Below are positions 43,170-51,640 of a stretch of 64,000 nucleotides of DNA, piece after piece (position 1 is the first letter of the stretch; every line of letters starts with the position of its first letter). Origin of the DNA: Luteimicrobium sp049844995 (GTDB lineage Bacteria > Actinomycetota > Actinomycetes > Actinomycetales > Cellulomonadaceae); the NCBI RefSeq assembly GCF_049844995.1, contig NZ_JBNCMC010000002.1, positions 744,001 to 808,000 of the forward strand, in the 5' to 3' direction. The notes below the pieces were generated by a model. The model ran no database searches and had not been told where the DNA came from. It saw only the letters and a program-made list of their open reading frames with translations. Both the position numbers and the translations under genes were made by a program.

Positions 43170-45857
43170 TCACTCCTTCCGGACGTCGGCCGGGTCCTTG
43201 TCGGGCCGCCAGCCGCGCCACCGGGGCTGGCGCAGCCGCGCGTCGCCGGTCCACTCGGCGAACTCGACCTCGCCGACCAGCTGCGGGCTGACCCAGTGGG
43301 CGTCGCGCGCGTCGGCGCGGGGGACGTCCACCAGCGGCGGCGTCTTCCTGGCGAGCCGGGCCAGGCGGTCGGTGGCGTCGCGGAGCGCCTTGTCGCTGAA
43401 CCCGGTGCCGACGCGGCCCACGTAGCGCAGGGCACCGTCGCCGTCGGGCACCCCGACGAGCAGCGAGCCGACGAGCCCGGCCCGGTTGCCGTTGCCGGGC
43501 CGCCACCCCCCGACGACGACCTCCTGCGTGCGGGCGTGCTTGACCTTGATCCAGGCCCGGCTGCGCCGTCCGACGGCGTACGTCGAGTCGACGCGCTTGG
43601 CCATGACGCCCTCGAGCCCCAGCTCGGCGCTGGTCTGCCAGGCGCCGTCGAAGTCGCCCTCGAACGCGGGCGGCACCTTGACGACGTCGTTCTCGGTGAC
43701 GAGCGCCTCCAGCCGTTGGCGCCGCTCGTCGTACGGGAGGTCGACGAGGGGCTCGCCGTCCTGCTCGAGCACGTCGAACAGGAAGAGCTGGACCGGCACC
43801 TCCTTGGCGGCGGCCTCGATCTCGCGGGGATCGGCCAGGTTCATGCGCCGCTGCAGCAGCCCGAACGACGGTCGCCCCTTCCCGTCGAGCGCGACGATCT
43901 CGCCGTCGACGACGGCCTCCCCGGCAACGGCCCGCCCCAGAGCCTCCACGACGTCCGGGTACCCGGGGCCCTGGTCCTTGCCGTTCCGGCTGGCCATGGA
44001 CACCCGCGCCCGCCCGTGCCCCTCCTCCTGCTCGACCCGGGCGAGCGTCCGGATGCCGTCCCACTTCATCTCGTAGGCCCACTCCCCCGCATCACCGACG
44101 ACGTCGGACCGCTTCCCGAGCGTGGCGAGCATGGCCTGGTACCTCCGCACCCGTGCACCGGAACCGGACGAAGAAGCGGACCCTGCGTCGTCGTCCGCGG
44201 AAGGCGAGCCGACGGCGGAGGCGGAGGACGGGGAGGTGCGCGCGGTCGTGGTGGGACTGGCGGGAGGCCGCGAGGAACGAGCGGCCGGATGGAAGACCGC
44301 GCGCACCTCCCCGTCCTCCGCCTCCCCCGACCCAGCGCTGCCCACGGAACCCGACGCAGACGGCTGCGACTTCGTCCGGTGGATCAACCATTGGGACTTC
44401 GGCGCCCCGTGCGCCCCCTCCCCCTCGGCTGCCTTGGTGCGGATGAGGGCGAGCCGGCGGTCCCCGCGGTGCTCGTGCTGGTCGTCGTGGTCGCTGTGGA
44501 GCACGACGATGACCTCGTCGTCCCTCCACTTCTCGAGGTCGTAGGTGCCGGAGTCCCAGATGGTGACGGTGCCGCCGCCGTACTCGCCCTGGGCGATGGT
44601 GCCGGCGAACGTGCCGTACTCGAGGGGGTGGTCCTCGGTCTGGACGGCGAGGTGGTTGGTGCCGGGGTCGGTGGGTTCGCCCTTGGGCAGGGCCCAGGAG
44701 ACGAGGACGCCGTCGCGTTCGAGCCGGAAGTCCCAGTGGAGGCGGCTGGCGTGGTGCTCCTGGATGACGAAGCTGTCGCCGCCCTCGCGGGGGGCCGGGG
44801 TCTCGGCGGGGACGGGCTCGGGCGTGCGGGCGGGGTCGCGCTTGGAGCGGTAGACGGCGAGGCTGTCGCGGCCGGGGCGCTCCCGGTGGGCTTCACCGGG
44901 GGCGTCGTCGTCGGGGTCGGACCCAGCGTCGGGGACAGCGCCGGCGTCGACCCGCCCGGGCGTGAGATCGCTCATGGGGTCCTTCCGCCGCTTGATCCGG
45001 GCCAGCACCTCGGTGTGGTCGAGCTGGCGCAGGTCCGCGGCGGACGATCGCGCGAGCTCGCGCCAGGTTCGCGGCGCGGCGACCCACGGGTGGCTGCGGC
45101 CGCGCAGGGAGTAGGGCGCGACGGTCGTCTTGTTCCCGTTGTTCTGCGACCAGTCGACGAGGACCTTGCCGCCGCGCAGCGCCTTCTTCATGTCGGAGAC
45201 GACGAGGTCCGGGTGGTCGGCCTCGAGGGCGCGGGCGAGCTCGTGCGCGACGGAGGTCACCTGCGCGCTGGTCTGCCGGCCGTCGAGCGCCGCGTAGAGG
45301 TGGATGCCCTTGGAGCCGCTGGTCACGGGGACGGTGCCGAGACCCATGCCGTCGAGGATCTCCTTGGCGAGGTGCGCGACCTCGACGCACTCGGGCAGAC
45401 CGGCGCCCTCGCCGGGGTCCAGGTCGAGGACGAGGCGGTCGGGGTCGTGCGTTCCCCCGCGCGGGCCGAACTGCCACTGCGGCACGTGCACCTCGAGGGA
45501 CGCGATCTGCCCCAGCCAGACGAGCGTGGCGGCGTCGTTCGCGAGCGGGTAGGTGTTGGTGGAGTGCTGGTGCTCGATGGTGCGCCGCTGCACCCAGTCG
45601 GGGGTCCCGGCCGCGAGGTCCTTCTGGAAGAACGGGTGCTCCTCGACCCCGTTGGGCCAGCGCTTGCGGGTCACGGGCCGGTCGGCGACGTGCGGCAGCA
45701 TCGTCGCGGCGACGGCCGCGTAGTACTCGACGACGTCACGCTTGGTGGTGCCGGTGGCCGGGTAGAGGACCTTGTCGAGGTTGGTGAGACGCAGGTCGTG
45801 GCCGTCGACGGTCACGACCTCGGTCTGCTCGCCGGGCGTGGTCAGCATGTCTCTCAT
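43170..45857 (-). CDS. ligD: NHEJ DNA ligase LigD (polymerase, nuclease and ligase modules)
   Basis: LigD fills, trims and seals double-strand breaks with Ku. The 895-residue protein is laid out as in mycobacteria: polymerase/primase module (about 15-300; DLDPGEG carries the metal Asp residues, then VTSGSKGIHLY), 3'-phosphoesterase module (about 345-500; EHHASRLHWDFRLERDG with the His/Arg/Asp cluster) and ATP-dependent ligase (about 570-895; adenylated Lys in MKWDGIR, then EGVMAKR and WIKVKH). Between phosphoesterase and ligase is a Ser/Ala/Thr-rich linker whose DNA is a 31-bp perfect inverted repeat around a hairpin also found in oleBC. Start ATG 45857, with ATG 45848 as an alternative. Ku is divergent, 68 bases away. 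Confidence 0.95.
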   Translation of the reverse strand: MRDMLTTPGEQTEVVTVDGHDLRLTNLDKVLYPATGTTKRDVVEYYAAVAATMLPHVADRPVTRKRWPNGVEEHPFFQKDLAAGTPDWVQRRTIEHQHSTNTYPLANDAATLVWLGQIASLEVHVPQWQFGPRGGTHDPDRLVLDLDPGEGAGLPECVEVAHLAKEILDGMGLGTVPVTSGSKGIHLYAALDGRQTSAQVTSVAHELARALEADHPDLVVSDMKKALRGGKVLVDWSQNNGNKTTVAPYSLRGRSHPWVAAPRTWRELARSSAADLRQLDHTEVLARIKRRKDPMSDLTPGRVDAGAVPDAGSDPDDDAPGEAHRERPGRDSLAVYRSKRDPARTPEPVPAETPAPREGGDSFVIQEHHASRLHWDFRLERDGVLVSWALPKGEPTDPGTNHLAVQTEDHPLEYGTFAGTIAQGEYGGGTVTIWDSGTYDLEKWRDDEVIVVLHSDHDDQHEHRGDRRLALIRTKAAEGEGAHGAPKSQWLIHRTKSQPSASGSVGSAGSGEAEDGEVRAVFHPAARSSRPPASPTTTARTSPSSASAVGSPSADDDAGSASSSGSGARVRRYQAMLATLGKRSDVVGDAGEWAYEMKWDGIRTLARVEQEEGHGRARVSMASRNGKDQGPGYPDVVEALGRAVAGEAVVDGEIVALDGKGRPSFGLLQRRMNLADPREIEAAAKEVPVQLFLFDVLEQDGEPLVDLPYDERRQRLEALVTENDVVKVPPAFEGDFDGAWQTSAELGLEGVMAKRVDSTYAVGRRSRAWIKVKHARTQEVVVGGWRPGNGNRAGLVGSLLVGVPDGDGALRYVGRVGTGFSDKALRDATDRLARLARKTPPLVDVPRADARDAHWVSPQLVGEVEFAEWTGDARLRQPRWRGWRPDKDPADVRKE
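44217..44325 (-). repeat. Nested hairpin element inside the ligD linker
   Basis: Arms at 44217-44247 and 44295-44325 are perfect 31-base reverse complements. Within the 47-base loop, a 6-bp stem GGCCGC/GCGGCC closes on a nine-base loop that reads TCGTTCCTC on the coding strand. A second copy in oleBC (53667-53751) has the same TTCCATCC lead, the same TCGTTCCTC loop and a nearly identical TCCCGCCAG-CCC-CCAC tail, but different stem sequences that still pair. It encodes linker residues (VFHPAARSSRPPASPTTTAR) and keeps the frame open. Confidence 0.85.
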
Positions 45858-45925
45858 CGTCCGGCAGGTGGGCGACGTCCGCCCGCCCGGGTGCGCCGCC
45901 CGGCGGGGCGGGCCAGACTGGGCGC

Positions 45926-46804
45926 ATGCGGGCGATCTGGTCGGGCGCGGTGACGTTCGGCCTCGTGAACGTGCCGGTCAAGCTGTACAGCGCGACCGAG
46001 TCCCACGACGTGCCCCTGCACCAGGTGCACGACGCCGACGGCGGACGCATCCGGTACGAGCGGCACTGCGAGAAGGACGGGAAGAAGATCCCGTACGAGC
46101 ACATCGTCCGGGCCTACGACGACGGCGCGCACACGGTCGTGCTGACGGACGACGACCTCAAGACGCTGCCCGCCGAGCGGAGCCGCGAGATCGAGGTCGT
46201 GGAGTTCGTCCCGCGCGAGCAGGTCGACCCCATCCGGTTCGGCTCGACCTACTTCCTGGAGCCGAGCGACAAGTCCGCGAAGGCGTACGTGCTGCTGCGG
46301 GAGGCGCTCGAGTCGACGGAGCGCACCGCGATCGTGAAGTTCGCGCTGCGGCAGCGCACCCGGCTGGGCGCGCTGCGCGTCCACGGCGACACGCTCGTCC
46401 TGCAGGGCCTGCTGTGGGACGACGAGGTGCGGGAGGCAAGCTTCCCGGCGCTCGAGAACCCCGGCGACGTGACGAAGAAGGAGCTCGACCTTGCGAAGGT
46501 CGTGGTCGCGAGCCTCGAGGGCGACTTCGACCCGAGCGCGTACGTCGACGAATACCAGGCGCAGCTCCGCGAGCTGATCGACGCGAAGCTCGAGCGCGGG
46601 GACGCCGTGGCGTCGGAGCGCCCGGAGGCCGAGGGCGAGGAGGGCGGCGGCGAGGTCCTCGACCTCATGGAGGCGCTGCGGCGCAGCGTCGCCAAGAAGC
46701 GCTCGTCCGGGGACGACGACGGCGAGAAGAAGTCTGCGGGTGGCCGCAAGAAGGCGTCCGCCTCGTCGTCGGACAAGCCGGCGCGCAAGCGCAAGACGTC
46801 CTGA
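45926..46804 (+). CDS. ku: Ku DNA-end-binding protein
   Basis: Ku forms a homodimer that threads onto DNA ends and recruits LigD. The 292-residue protein begins MRAIWSGAVTFGLVNVPVKL, the invariant Ku start, followed by VHDADGGRIRYERHCEKDGK and VEFVPREQVDPIRFGSTYFL. After the beta-barrel core (to about 260) comes a basic Lys/Ser-rich tail that in other actinobacterial Ku proteins helps DNA binding. ATG 45926 is fixed by the conserved N-terminus; CAGACT six bases before it is a weak leaderless -10. It is divergent from ligD, completing the two-component end-joining set. Confidence 0.96.
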   Translation: MRAIWSGAVTFGLVNVPVKLYSATESHDVPLHQVHDADGGRIRYERHCEKDGKKIPYEHIVRAYDDGAHTVVLTDDDLKTLPAERSREIEVVEFVPREQVDPIRFGSTYFLEPSDKSAKAYVLLREALESTERTAIVKFALRQRTRLGALRVHGDTLVLQGLLWDDEVREASFPALENPGDVTKKELDLAKVVVASLEGDFDPSAYVDEYQAQLRELIDAKLERGDAVASERPEAEGEEGGGEVLDLMEALRRSVAKKRSSGDDDGEKKSAGGRKKASASSSDKPARKRKTS

Positions 46805-46862
46805 TGCACGATTCTCGTCAATAGTCCGCGGGCGGCCCGGCGCCGCGGGCATGATGAGCGAC

Positions 46863-47954
46863 ATGACCGTGATGATCGACGTGAGCCGGGTGCCGCCCTC
46901 GGGCTTCCACTTCGCTCCGTCTCCGCTCGCCGAGCTGGCGTCGGCCGTCCACCTGCTCGTCGAACCGACCCACCACCCGGCCCAGACCGGCTGGGCCGCC
47001 TCGGTCGCGGCGAACGTCGGCCCCGAGCTCCTCGACCGGCTGATCGACGCCGACTACCTGTGGCGGACGTCTCGTGCCGACAGCCTGCTCCCCTCCGAGC
47101 CTCGGGAGTCGCTGGCCGGCGAGCTCGACGCGATGGACCGCCTGGACGACGAGACGTGGGTGTCGGCCGCGCTCCTCACGAGCAGCTGCGGCACCGTCCC
47201 CCTGTACCGGCACCTCGGCTCGCCGCTCGCCGACGCGGAGGCGCGCGAGCTGGCCCGGACCCGCGCGGCGACGCGGGGCGAGCGTCAGGCCGCGTTCGTC
47301 GACCACGTCCTGGCGGAGCCGACGGCGGCCCGGTCGTCGGTCCGCCGCATGCTGGAGGACTGCGACGAGGCGTTCTTCGCCGACGCATGGTCCCAGGTCC
47401 GGCCCGCGCTCGTCGCCGACGCGCGGCGCAAGCACGACCTGCTGGGCGTCTCGGGGCTCCGCGACGCCGTGGCCGCGACGTCGGCGGCGATCACGGTCGA
47501 CGACGACGCCTCACGGCTCCGCATCGACAAGCTGCAGGACGACCTGACCACGGCCGACGAGCGCGGCATGACCTTTCTGCCGACCGTCTTCGGGAACCCG
47601 CACCTCCTGGTCGTGCACGCTCCCGGCTGGCGGCCTGTCGTCCAGTACCCCATCGCCGGCGGCCGCCCGACGACGTCCACGGTCTCCGTCGACACCGTCC
47701 AGCAGCGGTTCCACGCCCTCGACAACCCGCTCCGGCTGCGCCTCGCCCGCAGCCTGGTCCGGGCGCCGCGCACCACCGCCGACCTCGCCGCCGCCTGGGG
47801 CGTCAGCGCCTCGGAGGTCTCGCGGCACGTCGGCGTGCTCCGCGACGCCGGGCTCGTCACCAGCGTGAGGCGCGGCAGGCAGGTGCTGCACCACCTCGAC
47901 CTCGCCGCGACGACCCGGATCGGTCACGACCTCGTCGAGGCGCTGCTCCGCTGA
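46863..47954 (+). CDS. ArsR family regulator with DUF5937-type N-terminal domain
   Basis: The roughly 363-residue protein ends in an ArsR winged helix (about 285-363; NPLRLRLARSLVRAPRTTADLAAAWGVSASEVSRHVGVLRDAG, read by its core SASEVSRHVGVLRDAGLV) and carries a long N-terminal domain of the type named DUF5937, possibly a ligand-sensing part. The ArsR metal-binding CVC motif is absent, so it is not an arsenic sensor. Start: CATGAT ends seven bases before ATG 46863, matching the leaderless pattern; ATG 46851 or 46854 would add four residues or three. No obvious target gene is adjacent: Ku is upstream on the same strand and the SNF2 gene converges. Confidence 0.8.
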   Translation: MTVMIDVSRVPPSGFHFAPSPLAELASAVHLLVEPTHHPAQTGWAASVAANVGPELLDRLIDADYLWRTSRADSLLPSEPRESLAGELDAMDRLDDETWVSAALLTSSCGTVPLYRHLGSPLADAEARELARTRAATRGERQAAFVDHVLAEPTAARSSVRRMLEDCDEAFFADAWSQVRPALVADARRKHDLLGVSGLRDAVAATSAAITVDDDASRLRIDKLQDDLTTADERGMTFLPTVFGNPHLLVVHAPGWRPVVQYPIAGGRPTTSTVSVDTVQQRFHALDNPLRLRLARSLVRAPRTTADLAAAWGVSASEVSRHVGVLRDAGLVTSVRRGRQVLHHLDLAATTRIGHDLVEALLR

Positions 47955-47975
47955 GGCCTCGAGCACTCCTTGTCG

Positions 47976-48034
47976 TCGAACTCACGCGGTTTGTCGTCCC
48001 GAACCTCCTGCCACGACGATCCGCGTCAGTTCGA
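47976..48034. repeat. Imperfect inverted repeat between convergent genes
   Basis: TCGAACTCACGCGGTTTGTC...(47976-47998) and GACGATCCGCGTCAGTTCGA (48015-48034) are reverse complements apart from a three-base gap and two mismatches, around a 16-base loop. Just before it is a partial direct repeat, TTGTCGTCGAACT and TTGTCGTCCCGAAC. It lies between the stops of the ArsR gene and the convergent SNF2 gene, so a two-way terminator is the simplest reading; no T-run follows on either side. It may also be a REP-like element. Confidence 0.6.
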
Positions 48035-48083
48035 TGCGAGCACCGCGGCCGAAGCTCGCTGGGGCGAGCGCCGCCCTGGCCGA

Positions 48084-51000
48084 TCACTCCAACAGCGCGC
48101 GTACGTCGTCGGCGGTGATGCCGGAGGCGGCGGAGGTGCCGCCGTCGAGCACGCTCTCGAACAGCGCGGCCTTGGCGGCCTTGAGAGCCATGACCTTGTC
48201 CTCGATGGTGTCGGTCGCGACCAGCCGGTAGACCATGACCTGCCGGGTCTGGCCGATGCGGTGCGCGCGGTCGACAGCCTGGGCCTCGGCGGCGGGGTTC
48301 CACCAGGGGTCGAGCAGGATGCAGTAGTCGGCGGCGGTGAGGTTGAGGCCGAACCCGCCGGCCTTGAGGCTCACGAGGAACAGCGGCACCTCGCCCGACG
48401 TGAACCTCTCGATCGCCTCCGCGCGCTTGCGGGTGCGCCCGTCGAGGTAGGCGTACCCGGTCCCCGCGGCGTCGAGCCGGTCGCGCACACGCTTGAGGAA
48501 CCGCGTGAACTGGCTGAACACGAGCACGTTGTGGCCCTCGGCGAGCACGTCCTCGAGCATCTCGAACAGCACGTCGAGCTTGGAGGACGGCACGTCGGCC
48601 TGCTCCTCGTCGACGAGCGACACGTCGAGGCTCGCCTGCCGCAGCACGCTCAGGGAGCGGAAGACCTTGAACCGGTTGGAGTCGAGCTCGTCGACGAGGC
48701 CGAGGACGTTCTTCCGCTCGCGTGCCAGGTACTGGTCGTAGACGCGGCGGTGCCGCGGGTTGAGCGTGACCTCGGTGACGAGCTCCTGACGGGCGGGCAG
48801 CTCCTTCGCGACCTGCTCCTTGGTGCGGCGCAGCAGGAACGGAGCGACCCGACGGCGCAGCAGGTCGAGGCGGGACTCGTGGCCCTCGCGCTCGATCGGG
48901 CCGGCGTAGAAGTCGGCGAACCGGCGCGGGTCGGGGAACAGCCCGGGGCTCGTGATCGACAGGATGGACCACAGCTCCATGAGGTTGTTCTCGAGCGGCG
49001 TCCCCGTCAGCGCGAGCTTCACGGGGGCCCGCAGGGTGCGCGCGCACCGGTACGCCACGGACTGCCTGTTCTTGACGAACTGGGCCTCGTCGAGCACCAG
49101 CGTCGACCAGTCGAGCGTCTGGTACTCGTCGGCGTCGAGCCGGAACAGCGCGTACGAGGTCACGACGACGTCCGCACCCGCGACGGCGACGGCGAGGGAC
49201 GTGCCGCGCTTCTTCGTCGTCTCGTGGACGGACGCCACGGTGAGGCCAGGCGTGAACCGCCGCGCCTCCGCGACCCAGTTCCCGACGACGCTCGTGGGCG
49301 CGACCACGAGCGCGGGCCGGGCGTCGGTCCCGGCGGCGACGGCCGCGTCGTGCGCGCGCTGGATCGCCGCGAGGGTCTGCAGCGTCTTGCCGAGCCCCAT
49401 GTCGTCGGCGAGCACCCCGCCGAGACCACGCTCGGCCAGGAACGCGAGCCACGCGAAGCCCTCGCGCTGGTACGGCCGCAGCTCGGCGTCGACGCCCGCG
49501 GGGACGTCGACGGGCGCGGGGGTCGCCCCGCCCGCGAGCGCCCCGACGGCCGACCGCCATGCCGACGACTGCGCGTCGACGAGGCCCATGCGGTCGAGCT
49601 CGTCGAACAGGTCCACCTGGTAGCGGCTGACGGGCACGGACGGCTTGAGGGTGTCGCCGAGGGCCCCGGCCTCCTCGAGGATCTCGCGGAGCCGGTCGAA
49701 CCGTTCGTCGAGGGTGAAGCGCAGGCCGTCGGGCAGGAGGACCTTGCTGCGGCCCTGGGCGAGGGCGGTGAAGACGGTCTGGAACGGGATGGTCCGCCCG
49801 TCGACCTCCACGACGACGCCGAGGTCGAACCAGTCGTGCCCGCCCGTAGGCGTGACCTCGACGCTCACGTCGACGACGACACCGACCCGATAGTCGAGGT
49901 CGGCGGGCGCGTCGGGGTGGACGCTGACCTCGACGACGAGCCCGTCGTCGCCGGCGGCGAGCTCCTGCAGGCGCGGCAGGTCGTCGGTGAAGAAGGACGC
50001 GGTCGCCCAGCCGGTGAGCTCGTCGTCGTGCACCGGCCGGCCCAGCTCGGGCTCGAGGCGCGCGAGGAGCATGTCCTCGGCGGCGGGGTCACGCCGCGCG
50101 CCACCCGCAGCCCGGCCCGGCCCCGCCCGCGTCCCGGCGGGGTACGACGCCTCGACGTCGGACGGGTCGGCGCCCACGTAGCGCCACTCCCACGCCAGCC
50201 GGGCGCCGTGCTCCGCGAGCCGGGTCACGTGGAGGGCGAGCACGGGGCGCGGCGGGTCGGGCAGCCGGACCCCCTCCCCGATCTCGACGTCGTCGAAGCG
50301 CTCGGCGAGCGCCGGCAGCGCCCGACGGAGGAAGCGCGCCTCGTCCGCGGCGGGTACTCCCAGCGGCTCGGGTCGGGTCACGAGGTCGAGCGCGCTGGCG
50401 TCGAGCGGGACGGTGAGGGGCGCGAGGACCAGAGGGACCCCGTCCGCGGCCACGACCAGGCCGATCGCGGGCGAGCCCACGGGCAGCACCTCGCTCGTCG
50501 GCCCGTCCCGGAGGCCCTCGAGCTCGGGCGGGACGTCCACGCCCAGGCGGGCGAAGACGGCGAGCCCGTCCGGAGCCTGCTCGACGTGCAGGACGGCGCG
50601 CGCGCGGCCGTCGCGCACCGGCGTCTGAGCCCGGTCCGATGCGACGACGGGCAGGCCCACCCGGCGCGCGTCCGCCCACAGTGCCCAGAACGCGGACGGT
50701 GACAGCTCGTCGGGGTGGATCCAGGTCGGGTCGTCGAACGCGAAGCCCGTGGTCCGTGCCGCCGATGCCAGACCCGACAGCGCGCGCAGCACCGGCAGGT
50801 GGCGCTCGTCGGGGGGCTCGCGGACGTAGCGGAGCTCGCGCCACGAGATCCCGGTCCGGACCCAGCGGCCCTTGGAGCCCATGACGACCGGGCGCAGCCC
50901 GAGCCGCGGCCCGCCGAACCGCACGCGGCGGCCGGTCGTCGCGCCCGGGTCGACCAGGTCCACCTGCAGCGCGACCGGCTGCGCGGGCCGGCCCCACGCG

Positions 51001-51428
51001 TCCCAGCCGCCGGCTCCCGCGCCGCGACCGGAGGCGTCGGTGTGGCCGTCGTCCTCGTCGTCGAGGAGCGGGGCCAGCGCCCGCTCCCACTCCGGCAGCT
51101 CGGCCGCGGGCACCCGCCCGCCCGACGGCGCCACGCGGGCGCCGCCACCGGCCTGCTGCGCGCGGTACGCGAGCAGGGTCGCGGCGACGTGCTTGCAGTT
51201 GAGGCCCACCGGGCAGGAGCACCGGCCCTCGCGGGGCACCTTCCCCGACGGCGACATCTGGACGACCGCGACGTACGGCGTCCCGGCGGTGCCCTGGACG
51301 TGGCCCACGATCCGCGAGCCGTCGCCGTTGCGGGCCACGCTCACGACCCGCCCGCGCTCCACGTAGTCCTGGGCACGCCCCATCGCGGGCGCGCCCACGA
51401 GAGCGGCGACGTCTGCGGAGCTGAACAC
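48084..51428 (-). CDS. SWIM zinc finger plus SNF2 helicase (RapA/HepA-like)
   Basis: The 1114-residue protein combines an N-terminal SWIM finger (about 65-90, CSCPVGLNCKH, the CxC...CxH metal site), a long middle region and a C-terminal SNF2 ATPase of about 500 residues. Helicase motifs are ADDMGLGKTLQTLAAI (I), LDEAQFVKN (II), LTGTPLENNL (III), VFSQFTRFL, LVSLKAGGFGLNLTAAD (V) and DRAHRIGQTRQV (VI). Such bacterial proteins are thought to remodel DNA-bound proteins or act in repair; no substrate is known. GTG 51428 was chosen because the fold begins right after it and TTGGAT lies six bases upstream; extensions upstream are Arg/Gly-rich and overlap the ole promoter region. It diverges from oleA. 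Confidence 0.9.
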   Translation of the reverse strand: MFSSADVAALVGAPAMGRAQDYVERGRVVSVARNGDGSRIVGHVQGTAGTPYVAVVQMSPSGKVPREGRCSCPVGLNCKHVAATLLAYRAQQAGGGARVAPSGGRVPAAELPEWERALAPLLDDEDDGHTDASGRGAGAGGWDAWGRPAQPVALQVDLVDPGATTGRRVRFGGPRLGLRPVVMGSKGRWVRTGISWRELRYVREPPDERHLPVLRALSGLASAARTTGFAFDDPTWIHPDELSPSAFWALWADARRVGLPVVASDRAQTPVRDGRARAVLHVEQAPDGLAVFARLGVDVPPELEGLRDGPTSEVLPVGSPAIGLVVAADGVPLVLAPLTVPLDASALDLVTRPEPLGVPAADEARFLRRALPALAERFDDVEIGEGVRLPDPPRPVLALHVTRLAEHGARLAWEWRYVGADPSDVEASYPAGTRAGPGRAAGGARRDPAAEDMLLARLEPELGRPVHDDELTGWATASFFTDDLPRLQELAAGDDGLVVEVSVHPDAPADLDYRVGVVVDVSVEVTPTGGHDWFDLGVVVEVDGRTIPFQTVFTALAQGRSKVLLPDGLRFTLDERFDRLREILEEAGALGDTLKPSVPVSRYQVDLFDELDRMGLVDAQSSAWRSAVGALAGGATPAPVDVPAGVDAELRPYQREGFAWLAFLAERGLGGVLADDMGLGKTLQTLAAIQRAHDAAVAAGTDARPALVVAPTSVVGNWVAEARRFTPGLTVASVHETTKKRGTSLAVAVAGADVVVTSYALFRLDADEYQTLDWSTLVLDEAQFVKNRQSVAYRCARTLRAPVKLALTGTPLENNLMELWSILSITSPGLFPDPRRFADFYAGPIEREGHESRLDLLRRRVAPFLLRRTKEQVAKELPARQELVTEVTLNPRHRRVYDQYLARERKNVLGLVDELDSNRFKVFRSLSVLRQASLDVSLVDEEQADVPSSKLDVLFEMLEDVLAEGHNVLVFSQFTRFLKRVRDRLDAAGTGYAYLDGRTRKRAEAIERFTSGEVPLFLVSLKAGGFGLNLTAADYCILLDPWWNPAAEAQAVDRAHRIGQTRQVMVYRLVATDTIEDKVMALKAAKAALFESVLDGGTSAASGITADDVRALLE

Positions 51429-51531
51429 CCGACCATCCAAGCATCCGTCGCCCACCGCCCCGGACGGCGGCCGAAATGTCCGCGACGTCCGGCCTCCACC
51501 GCGTCTCGCGGGGTCGTGCACGGCTCATGAA

Positions 51532-51549
51532 CCTACGCGGGCGTAGGCT
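51532..51549. promoter_or_regulatory. 7-2-7 palindrome over a TAGGCT box upstream of oleA
   Basis: CCTACGCGGGCGTAGG (51532-51547) is a perfect palindrome with a two-base centre. TAGGCT (51544-51549) overlaps its right arm and could be the -10 box of the ole operon, giving a leader of about 85 bases. Just downstream, GACCGGT occurs twice within 20 bases. A dimeric regulator bound here would block this promoter; none is encoded nearby. Confidence 0.45.
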
Positions 51550-51640
51550 TGACCGGTTACCCGACCGGTGGACCATCGCCCGGGCGGACCAGCGCGCACG
51601 CGACCCTCGCGGCCACACCCACGTCTTTCAGGGAGACTCG

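Noticed and set aside
45848..45925. A leaderless promoter pair between ligD and ku
   Set aside because: GACGAT and CAGACT have the right spacing but lack the T of TANNNT; too weak to list as a feature.
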